Made by a program: the position numbers and the translations under genes. 64,000 nucleotides of DNA from Hoplostethus atlanticus (lineage: Eukaryota; Chordata; Actinopteri; Trachichthyiformes; Trachichthyidae), in NCBI GenBank assembly GCA_034670405.1, contig JAXDDX010000297.1, positions 127,001 to 191,000 on the forward strand, given 5' to 3'. This document shows, in pieces, positions 1 to 12,000 of the stretch. The notes under the pieces were generated by a model, which was not told the DNA's origin, made no database searches, and saw nothing but the letters and a program-made list of their open reading frames with translations. Position 1 is the first letter of the stretch. Each line of letters opens with the position of its first letter.

Positions 1-3000
1 CACGGGTGCCGAACTCAACGTCATGCCCTTCTGCTCCCAGTTCATCCCCATGGAGGTCATTGACCAGCCCAAGCACGGCTCCATCATCTACCACCCCTCC
101 CTGCTGCCTCGCCACAGGGGCGCCTCTGCTATTAACTGGTAAGCTGAAATGGCAGCGAAGGCAATGTTTCACCAGGCTGGGGGAAGCATGAAGAGAAGAC
201 TGTCAGTGGTATTTTGCACACTAGGCTTAGCGGCTGTTTTCTTGCTTGGTTGATCTTGTGATTGGGTGAATAGTTGGGGACTGTGATAAGTCAAACCCAA
301 GCCTAGACCTTCACCCATCAAACACATCAATCAGTTAGGATCGAGGACTGATGTAAAACATGTACACAGGCATGTTGACGGGTTATGCATCTAAGATCAT
401 ATCGGCCCAGTCTCTAACCTATTGGTTCTGACCACACAGGACCTTGATCCATGGTGATAAAAAGGGCGGGTTTACAGTGTTCTGGGCTGATGACGGACTC
501 GACACCGGACCCATCCTGCTGCAGAGGGAATGTGACGTGGAACCCAATGACACTGTCAACACCATCTACAAGAGGTTCCTCTTCCCAGAGGGAGTCAAAG
601 GCACTGTGAGTCTGGTGATAGTGTAGTGTTTCTGTTACAATGCCACACTTCCTCAATATGGGCTATCCCATTACTTTTACTTCCTGGAAAACCGTGTGTC
701 TTTAGTGGTTACTTCATGGCGTCCCGGTATTTTATCCAATTTGAAGAATGTGGAATTTGTGAAACCTCAAGATTGTGCGCCAAACCCATCGCACAGTCCT
801 TCTGATTCCTTTGTATTAGGGAAGCAAGACACCATTAGCATGCCGTGTCCTCGTGACAGTAAATTGAGTTTGTCCGGTTGTTTCCAGGTGGAGGCAGTGA
901 AGCTGATCGCAGAAGGGAAGGCCCCAAGGATCACCCAGCCACAGGAAGGAGCTACGTACGAGTGCATCCAGAAGAAAGACAATTCTAAGGTAACGCAGGA
1001 GCCAGAAGGAAAGCTTTTCCTCTACTTGATATCCAGCCCGTTAAAGAGACACTCATTGGTGTCGCCTCTGTACCGTAATGGATGTGTGTGAAAAAGCAAG
1101 GTTGTGAATAACATCCTTATATGAATCACAGCAGTGATTGCCACCAAGCGATTTCTGTCCATTAACGGTATCCAGTACCCACCCAGACCCATCATTTAAC
1201 TGACTTCATCATTAACGTAGTAACTGGAGAGATCGATAACAGCTTCCCACGGCTCTGTCGCTGGTAGATTGACTGGAACCAGTCCGCCGAGGCCCTCCAC
1301 AACTGGATTAGAGGGAACGACAAAGTGCCCGGTGCCTGGGCAGAGGTCGACGGACAGGTGAGCTGATGATCTACCCGCAGTTGATTGTCGCAGATGATTA
1401 ATCTAAGATTTTGTTTTACGTGAGCGCTTTGAGTAAATATTTGAACATAAGTAATTTTCTTTATTACAGCTGCTCCGATGATAATATATCAAAGGCTGAA
1501 CTTTGGCTGAGCTTTTATACCCATATGAGCTTTATTTCCATTCAGAGCAAACAGGAAATGTACCCATATTCTTGGAAAATCGTTTTTTGCAACCGTTTCT
1601 GCACCCGCAAAGTCTCCTCATGACTTTTTTTCCTACAGAAAGTCACTTTCTATGGCTCCACCCTGGTCGACAATGGCACCACAGCGAGCGGTCAGCCCCT
1701 AGAGATCCCTGGAGCCAGCCGTCCCGGCATCGTCACCAAGGCGGGTCTGGTGCTTTTTGGCAACGATGACAAGGCGGTAAGTGAACGCATCGCACACAGA
1801 AATCTCATCTGCATTCTGCTGCATTTGTTTCACTCACAGTCAGACTTGAAGGTTTGTGAACCCTGTAGGGGGTGGTCATTATTTCATATATTATAGAGGA
1901 ATAACCTTATAAAATGTCAAATTATATTTATTAACAAGCCAAGATGTTATTCTTGGGTTGGTTTACTTACTAGTTTTAATATTTCTTTTGTGTCTCTATT
2001 TTAGAAGGACGTCCACTTCTAGTCAGAGTCTCTGTCATCTTTTTTGATATGACTTTCTAACCTTCCCCAGACTCACTCACTCCTCTCTTCCTGAGGTCCT
2101 CTGAGCTTAGATCACAGCACAGTGTTTTTCTTTCTCCTGCATGGTAACACCAAACTGACCAGGTTTCCCTCCTGGATATATGGGAGGGACAGACAAACTC
2201 CTCCCCAAAGATCTGACCTTTGACTGGTTAACTTAACCAATTATTTACCCACCTGATTCTACTGACCTACTTGATTTAACTAATGCAAGGCGGTTTGTTT
2301 ATTTTTGCAAAAAAAAACCAGATGCAATTGGTAAATATAGATCCTTTATTTCAGTTAAAAATGTTGATTCAGTTTGGTAATTTTGATTAAATAAGGATCG
2401 CATGGTAAAAAGTCAAAACTTATATAATTGCACAAGGAGTTCACAAACATTTTTGGTCACTACTTTCGTTTTCTCGCAGCCATTCGACTGTTGGCTTGTC
2501 CCCTGCCAGATCAATGGCATTTTGGATATGTGAGTCCAGCCTGTATTGAGCTCCGCCAATCAGAAGCAATGCAAGACTGGCATCAAGCCTGCGGTTAAGC
2601 TCGGCCATTCAGCAGTAATGCATTAACAGAAGAGTCAGTCCTGATGGCAGCGCACCAGCAGACATTTGTGAATTATGGTCTACTGCCCAATTTTGAACCA
2701 TTATATGAATTAAATAGACCAAGATGAAACTTTAATGATCCCCGTAGGGATCAAACACTAAAGGGGATGCATTTAATAGATGATGCTTCATTCAGAGGTA
2801 CAACTGTCGCTTATGTTTGCATACCGAGCTTTCTCATTGACTGCCAGTGACTGAAAAACCTATGGCTATAGGTTATGTTTGCAATACATATTATGCTTCT
2901 GCTGTTGTGTAAGATTACGCAATGCATGGTTGTGCAATGAGAAACTGTATCCCCACAGCTGCAAACCAAGCCTGCCACTTAGTTTGACATTTAGTCTGAA

Positions 3001-6000
3001 CTATTGTTAAGTACACCCCTATATGCCAAAACAAAATTAAAACAAATTAGGGTATCTTTAAAAGAGAGCTTGTAACTTTAAGGCTTGGTTGACAGATTGA
3101 TATATTTTACGGAGAGGATCATCTTTTTACAGATACTGAATGACATTTTTTTTTTACCCCAAATGTGTGTATATATAGAAAATGAACTGGACAATACATA
3201 ATCTAATTTACCTGGAGTCTTTTTGCTTCCATTCAATGCTTTTTCCACAACCTGAGGTGTAGCAAGCAAGAAAGAAAGCGTTTTGTGTCAACTTATTACA
3301 TTCTCATTTGAGTGCTTTGAGTAAAAGCTTTCTCCGCAAATATGGCGGCTAAAGGTTTCCTCCCAGGTCAGCCCTCTCATGCTCATTCATTCTACTGTCT
3401 TTTGCACATTTTTTGTGCTGGACAGCCACTCGCTTAAAGGGGTTTGCTTTAATGCTTCTTAGTGTGCGTGTTAAAAATGGGTCCTGTCTGTAGTGCCGGC
3501 AGACTTTTTAGTCCATAAAAAGTCTCTCCCCTCGACTTCTCACTTTAAACTTTTTACCATCAATGCCACAGCTAAAGGGTCTCGTACCTGCACAGACTAT
3601 CAGTGATCAGTACATCTCAAATGCTTACCATGAATGAGGTTGTGTAAAACCCACCTTGTTGCAGTACAAACGTAGGAAAGTGTTTAGCTGCCGGTCCGTC
3701 ATTTGCTTGTCAGTGAGTTATGTTCTTCATCAAAGTTCATCTCTTGAAGCTGCATTCCATCTTAGACCTCTAGTGGTTCTCCTTGGATCTACAGGTCTAC
3801 TGTGCAGATGCATGAAATGAGACTTTGGGCGCCATCTCTGCTTATTGAAATGCTGTTCAAGGGCATTTTAGATGCCACTGAGTTCTGGCTGAACATCTCC
3901 CTCGACTGATAGACATCCTCTCATATTCCTTAATGTGACTTTGGAATGGCTTTCCACGATTTGAGGAGGAATATTGTTCCTCCGCTGTTGGCCCCAAGGT
4001 GAACAGAGAATAAGGACTTTATTACTAACATACCAACATTTATACACCAACATAGTGTAACGCTTGCCAGGGTGCAACTTAAAGCACTAGGCAAGATTTT
4101 TGTGTAGAACTCCATCATATCCATCCATCAAATCATAAGGTGGGGCTGCAGCAGAGAAAAGCGGCTCATCCCCCCAGTTAGGACGCCATAGATTCACCAT
4201 ATTTGCCAAAATTATTATTATGGTGTCAGGTATGGACACTGGTGGGAAATCTTCTCTGTGCACAGGAAGTGACGAAATTTAAGAGCTAAAGTTTTCTGAC
4301 GCGGTTTTCAACAGTTACCTCTTGCTGCCATTTGGTGCCACCAACATGTCAAGTTGCCTATTGCAGCTTTAAAAGTGCATTGTTAGTTTGTTTTGTTCTT
4401 AAAATCTTCGTGACACATTTTTCCTATTGGTTTTAGGACAGTTTGACAGATGAAGACATCTCTAGGGCATTTGGTGGTAATAGTACAGGTTTTACACCAT
4501 ATTTCTGCTTGTCAGCCTCTTCTGAATTTCTGGTACTTACGTCTTGGTCATTGTATTGGAAATCAACCCAAAACTCTTGGGCGTTTCCTCTTTAATATAT
4601 GAGGGTTCCTGGTTCCTCCTGGTCCAGACTGGGCCTCATCAGTTGATGCAGGTTAAGGAGATGCACTTCAATAGGGTTGGACCTAATTTTCCACAGTATC
4701 ATGTCTACAGTAACCTTTAAACGGTAGCGCTGACATTTTTGTGGTGCGACATTTAGTTGTCTGTACATTCAGTACATTTGCATTGTGGAGTTACAACAAT
4801 AAGTGATATAGAAAACACATGAAATACAACAGTGATGCAGTTCCACCATCAGTTGCACACCAAAATTTGTTTCTTCAAGTCTTATATTTTCAAGTACACA
4901 TACCTGGTTTACAACATGTTCATAACATAAAAAATATAATAGAAGTCAGATGTATACACTCATAGCCTCTGGCAATAATTAGACAAATCCTGTTTGAAAA
5001 CGGATGAGTTTTACTCTAGTTACATCCCTTAAGTCCTCTCTGCATTTCCCCCAGCTTCCAATGCATAAAGCAATAATCTTCTTCTGAGGCTCTCTTAGAC
5101 GGGCCTCTGATCCGTGGACAGTTTGACATTAACTTTTAGCTTGTGCATTTCCATCAGCAGCCTTTCAGTAAATAATTTGTCACAATCCACACATTTGTAC
5201 GGTCTCTCCTTTATGTTTGGTGAAAACATGTTTCCTCAGAGTTGAACCTCTATTAAAAGACCTTTCACAGATATGGCAGCTGAAAGGCTTCTCCCCTGTG
5301 TGGATCCTTATGTGTTCTGTCATGTGTCCTTTCAATCTAAAACATTTCCCACAAACGTGGCAGCGATGGGGTCTCTCTCCGGTATGGACTCTCATGTGAT
5401 TCTGCAGATTACTCTGGCAAGGCAGATGTTTACCGCATATGTGACAGTCAAGGTTCCCTTTGCTTCCGTGTGTCTTGAGGTGCCACGTTAGCACAGCTTT
5501 TTTGGTGAAAATAGAATTGCAAAGATGGCAGCGATAAAAGGTGGTGCTCGTCTTGGCTTGGGAGCAGTTTGGATCCTCTGCGAGGGATAGCTTTGGCTCA
5601 CTGTTCTCTTCAGCCGAGGTGCTGTTCTCTAATTGCTGTACTGTTCTGATAAGTTCTTTTGCGTCGCCCTCGTCACCATCCTCTGCTGACGGTTGCTCCG
5701 CATTCCCATTGGTCCAGAGTTGCTCCTTGTCCTCCTTTTTAATCTGAGAGGGTCCTGGGTCCTCCTGACTGGGGCTCCACTCCTGTGCACTGTGCTGCTG
5801 CTTGGAGGAAATCTCCTCCGCTGACGCAGGTACAGTTGGCTGTTTGGAGTCTGCAAGGATGGAAACGGAAATGTGTTACCATTGGCCCGAGTTACACTTG
5901 TGTCTGAGTCACTGTTGTAGTAACAAACTGATAATGTATTCTTCCTAATCCGGCCCAGTGTCCAATTGCACACCTGTGGCACCTCTGGCCACGAAATGAC

Positions 6001-9000
6001 CAGAAGTCAGCAGCCGTGCACCTTTTTACATGCGCTTTCATCGTGCACCATTGATTCATGAAAATAGAGCTCCAAGTTTGTTGCACGTGACCACCTTGAA
6101 AGAACTGCAAAAATTATTATAAATAACTTTATTGGAGAAGAAAAGTGCTTTACAGGCAATGAAATACACACCAATACAATACACAGACAACCCGTTGATT
6201 AAGTGCTATTGCTGAACTTTAAAGTCAGCGGTCGCCATCGACACCATCACAGCAAGAGCATTTCACACGCAAAAGGTGACGTCGTGGATGTTCTTCATGT
6301 GCTGCTTCAACAAAAGCAGCAGAGGAAAGCGCTGGCTGCAGTGCATGCATTTGTATGGCTCACTCTCTTTGTGTCTTATCCTGGCGTGTTTACTCATGGT
6401 CGTGCATCTGTTGAAGGCTTTGCCGCATATATAGCAGCTGTAGGGCCTTTCCCCAGTGTGAGTCCGTATGTGCTCTTTGACGTGACCTTTCAGTTTATAT
6501 CGGTTTCCGCAAATTGGACAAACAAATGGTTTCTCCGCAGTGTGCGTATTGATGTGGCGTTTCATGTAGCTCTTGGACTTTACCGTTTTACCACAGATAT
6601 GGCAGCTGACGGACTTCTTGTTTGAGTGAGCGGTGGAGAATGGCGCCGGGTCGCCGTCCTTTTCTGGCGGTGTCTTGTTTTCTGCAGGTTGCCCCGTTCT
6701 AATGACTTCTTCTGCTGAGTTGTCTTTCTCGTTGCCTAGACGTAAACGCTGCTCCAGCGAACTGAGTTCCACCTGTTCCTCTTTAATGGACGAGAGTCCC
6801 GGCTCCTCCGGGCCCAGACCGGGAATCCATTCTCGCTGACTGTGCTGCACCTGAAGGGAAACCTCCTTTGTCGATGCAGGGAAAGTGATCTGCCTCGAGT
6901 CTGTAACAACGGATAGGAAAATGCATTATTACTGGTGCTAGCTGCAATGCCTTCTTCTCTGATCACACATGAATTTGCTTTGCGGAAACTGGAATGATCT
7001 GGTCATCGCAGCAGCAGAGAATAGTATGTAGATAATAAAGACAAGTAGTGAGAACTGAATTTAATAAAAATACAATTTCAGTATAATCATTACAACAATA
7101 AAATAAAATGACACATTAAATAGTGCAAGTGAGCAAGCAACAAGCTTTTCACATTATAGATGCATGGATGGGAGAACAAATGTGTCATGCAAATATGTAT
7201 TCTAAGCTAGTCAATCAGATTCAGTGATCAAGGTGTACAAATGTACAGAAACGTGCAGACTGTGCAATTTTTACAGCTGGAGGCGATTGGAGCTGGAGGT
7301 GATTTGGACTCAAATCACATTGTTTTCGGGCACTGTGGCTGTGCATTGAAGTCTTCTCTGAGATGGTTGAACTTTTACTGGAAAAGGATTTACTGGCATG
7401 AGGGTAGATTGGACTCAATGAAAGTAGGATGGTAAATACTCTGGTTTGGCGCAAACTTTCCAAATTAATTTTTTGCTCTACCGGAGAAATCCATACCTGA
7501 TGCTGAGCCTGATATGAAATGAGATGCATGGAAATTGAGCAGATGGCGCTTCAGGGTGATGTGTTGCATTTAGCCCCACCAAAAAACACACATACATATT
7601 CAAAGGCATTAAAAACCCAATTTGTACAGCACCTGAGTAAACACTGTCAGTCCACTAGTGGCTTATTTTATTGCCACTAGCAATGGTGTGAATACACTTC
7701 TGGCCAGACTGCCTCACAGAATTGCAGTTACAGAAAGTTTGAAATCAAAGCCTTTTTACCCAGCCTGTGTTAAATGGAGAAAAGGCAAATTGGATACAAC
7801 GGCATATTATGCACATCTAGCATCCCAAATCTTACTGTTGTAGTGCCAAACAGCTACGGGTTAGAGGTAAATAAAAGTGTTGGTTATACATTTTCGCTTG
7901 ACAGCATAAATTGTTAACATATAAGGTAAATTCCAGCATTATGGATGTGACGCTGAGATTCTAAATCACAAACAAAATGCCTCAGAAAATGCCTGTTGAG
8001 CATAAATGACACCACTCATATATATATATTCATAGAACCTCCTAAGGAGAGTGTAGACTGCCCACAAAAAAATAAAATGTACATATATTTTCATGATACA
8101 GCAACGTGACAACCAATCTGCATTATGGATGTGACGTGAAATTAAGTTTTTTTTTTGACATACTACACATCTCATGCAAACAAAACAAATTGTTACACAA
8201 CAATCTGTCATTTGAAGGAGGCTTGGCTGAATATAAAAAGTACAATAATGGAAATTATTGTATTTTCAGAAATACACAATGGAGGAAAAACCTGTGTTAC
8301 GGATGTTACATTCTGGCGTTATGGATGTGACACAAATTCCATGAGAAAAATGAACAGCATGTTGAAATATTCCATGAAAACATCAGCTGTGGGTTTAGAG
8401 GCTTCTCTTTAAATATTAAAATATTTGTGCACACTGATGACATTGTCTGTGCACAATATAGATAACATGCCACCAATGGTTGAAAGGAATACTTGATGTT
8501 GCCAAGGTAATAAAAGGTTGCGCACCTAGGCTATTAGAAAAGTAACTGCAGTCTACCTTTCAACCACCGGTGGCAGCAGTGTGCGTATTGCTCAGAAGCA
8601 GAGTATTGATGAAGAATTCCAGGTGTCTGTCAGCCATCTTTGATTTCATTGCCATGAAAATTTGGGGTAAACCTCAAAGTGTATTTCTGTATATGAGATG
8701 TAGCTCGTACCACCGTGGTGAAAGTAGACAAGTGAAGGATTACGAGCATCTGTTTGGGTTAGTGAAATTCGATATAGGTTTTTCATTATAGAGCTCTCCG
8801 ACTTTCGTAGGGGGTCAATGCAAAAATAATAATTTACTAGGCTAATATTTTAGTATTGGGTGTACAGAAGATAAGATAAGATAAAATAATTACTTATACT
8901 TGCATTTACTACATTCATTTTAAATATATTCTTTATTTTCACTTGAGGACTTTGTATAATGCAAAACTCATTGCAAGTAAGGGTTTTATTTTGAAAATTG

Positions 9001-12000
9001 ACCGGAAGTTAGATTTGTATCTTCAGTTAGTCTTGACACGGTCACTGATCTGTTGAAAACGCTGTAAAGCTAACACGGCTGCTAACGTCTAGTGATGGGA
9101 AGACCGACTCTTTTAACTAACTCGATTCTTTCGAGCTGTCCGATAGAAGTGCATCGATTCTGAATCGATTCATTATGATTCACCAACAAAAACATACCAT
9201 CCCATGTGAGGTTTGAACCTACAATCCTCAGCATGAGAATCTGCTGCTCTACTAACTGAGCTATACTAGTAATGGAATCACACGAGCGCCACCCCTTTCA
9301 AACCAGATGTGTAACCAACTGTAAAACACCAACTAAACTACAGGTTAATGATAATAATAATATTTATAATATTTACACAGAGTATTGCTATTGATTTCAT
9401 TTTATTTCGTGTGCTCTTGACTTTCTTTTTCTAATAGAGACAGTTTTGTTGACCAATGTTAAATGGCTTATAGTTTACCCAATTACCAGTTAATTTATTA
9501 AACAACAAAAACTGTTGTCAATGTGTGCAGAATAGATCGCTACATTATTACATTGGCCTTTTTCACGATCTAATATGGCTCCTTGATCCGGCAGGTACGC
9601 GGAAGTAGTCTCTCTCGTTCATCAGACGTGAACCGCTCGGACATCTGCTCTCTCGGTTCGCGAGATGTCCGATTGAGTCCGAGAAGTCCGATATTCATCT
9701 GCTCTCTCGTTCATCTGCTCTCTCGACTCGTTCGCGAGCCGCTCAGTCTCTCTCGTTCATCTGCTCTCTCGACTCGTTCGCGAGCCGCTCAGTCTCTCTC
9801 GTTCATCTGCTCTCTCGACTCGTTCGCGAGCCGCTCAGTCTCTCTCGTTCATCTGCCCTCTCGTTCGCGAGCCGCTCAGTCTCTCTCGACTCGTTCGCGA
9901 GCTGCTCAGTCGGATCAGCGGTTCTCGTCCAATGAACGAGAGAGACTACTTCCGCTTACCCGCCGGATCAAGGAGCCATATTGGATTATGAAAAAGGCCA
10001 ATGTAATAATGTAGTGATCTATTACATTCTATATACATTGACAACAGTTTTTGTAATGTTTAAGATGTTGTTTGATAAATTAACTGGTGATTTTTTAAAT
10101 AATTTTTTTTTTTTCTGGCGCTGCTATAACCGCTGCTGAATCAATTCAGTCGCGTGTGCGAGTCGAATCAGCTCACTCACTTAACTGATTCGGTTCTTTT
10201 GAACGATTCGTTCGCGAATCGGCCATCACTACTAACGTCAACCTTAGCTATAGCAGCGACCGCACCATATCGTGTTATTGTATTAGCATACTCTGATTTG
10301 CTCTTTGCGGCGAATGATTGCACGAAGAGAAGTGAACGAAGCGGGGCATGTACGCTGAGAAACAGACCTGCTCTGTGCAGCTTTATCTCGGGTTTATAGA
10401 CCAAATCCAGCAGCTTCTGCAGCCTCTGGTTCTCCAGCTTCGTCCGATAGACCTCCTCCTGGTAGTCTAGAAGCGCTTTCTCAACAAATCCAAATATCTC
10501 CACAGCAGCTGCACTTAATCTTTCCGTGAGAAAGACGTTAAATGACTGCAGTGTAGCAGTAGCCATTCTGCCAGCCGTCTACTTAGATTACCCGACTGCT
10601 GTTTGTATTTGTAAAGCTACAAGCTAGCGGTCCACCTTATGTTCTTCTTCTGTGGTTTTAATGGAGTCGCAAACCAACGTAAAATGTGCATATCGCCACC
10701 TACTATACCGGAGTGTGCAGAGTCACGACATTAAGTTATACATTATTTCCCTTCCTAATCCCCACTGATTATCTCCTATCTCTTATAGCCCTCTGATATC
10801 TAATTTCCTTACTATTTCATCTTGAGAATGTACTTTTAGACTAATACAATTGGTATTGTTCCTAATACAATTGGTATTGAGAGGGAACAATACCAATTGT
10901 ATTAGTCTAAAAGTACATTCTCATTCGTCACGTTTATTAGGTGTGTTCTTTCACATAATACACAACGTTGAATTTAGTCTTTTATGCCCGAACCTGAGGA
11001 GAAAAAAATGCTAACAGACTCAACCTTAACAGATCTCTTCCTTTGCTGCCCTCATTCCGTATCATGATTTTGCCTCTCCCCTTCTGAAAGGTATTTCTAA
11101 AATATAGTTGTCGCTCACTTTAAAGGCAGTTTTTATCAGCCATCTCATTTCCCTCTACACCGACACCAACCAGCAAAACTGCACATCTGTTCCCATCCTC
11201 TGTAGATTTAACATGATCATCAATACTTCCATTAAGAAAGCATCTCTAGATGTTCCAGTAAACGTTAAACTTGAGCTTGCTGCAGCAGAGTCTGAACAGA
11301 TCACAACTCTGTCTGGTAGGTTTTACCTCTTCTGCCTACTGGAGACCCAAGAAAAAAATGACTTGTAAATATGCAGCAAGATTTGTGAATAAATGCCTTT
11401 AATTTTTCATAAATATATCATGATTTGTACATAAGCACATTTTAATATTTTTGTATTCATACTTTGGAGACTGGACTTCCGGTTTAGGTGTGTAACTTTC
11501 AAAATAAAAGCGTGAGATCTTAAACGTATAAAAATACAGATTTAACGTAATTTCATCAATCCCAATAACGGAGATCTCATATTAGTGTTTTATGTCATAA
11601 TAATGATGACAAATGCATAACATGCACCATTTTGACCACAAAGGCTACAATATAAATTTAACTTGTCATCACCCTAATGTACTGGTGTCCTCTCTCTGGC
11701 TCTCTCTGTCTGCCTGTACAGTTGTTGGTGAAGAATCTGCAGTTTGAGGATGGGAAGATGATCGCTGCAGCGCAGTACTTCCGCTCAGGCGGTAATGCGG
11801 CGGTGGAGCTGACAGAAGAGGAGAAGGCCTTTGCTGACCAGATGAGGGTAGGTCCGCACTAGCTTGAAAAACCTTACTCTGAAGCGGAGGGTGAAATAAA
11901 AAAAATAAAAAATAAATTTTCCACTAAAAAATTGACTTTTGCCTCAACTGTCCAACATACTGACCATACATTGTGTTTCCTCCTTTTAGGCGGTGTGGGA

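Larger units (their letters stand above)
9090..10231. mobile_element. hAT-type non-autonomous transposon
   Basis: Ends are TAGTGATGG and, at the right, CCATCACTA. The element is flanked by a perfect 8-bp direct repeat CTAACGTC at 9082-9089 and 10232-10239. An 8-bp duplication with such termini is the hallmark of hAT transposition. Both sub-terminal regions are rich in GATTCG/CGAATC words and are roughly inverted relative to each other. No transposase is present. It inserted just downstream (in transcript sense) of the zinc-finger leader exon. A foldback unit and a tRNA-like stretch lie inside. Confidence 0.8.

Noticed and set aside
9198..9270. Functional tRNA gene
   Set aside because: The anticodon stem has two mismatches and no pairing acceptor stem exists; it lies within a transposon.
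9583..10014. 143-codon serine/arginine-rich plus-strand frame
   Set aside because: It is produced by the 46-bp CTCT-rich tandem repeats and foldback arms of the hAT element; it has no domain and no splice context.
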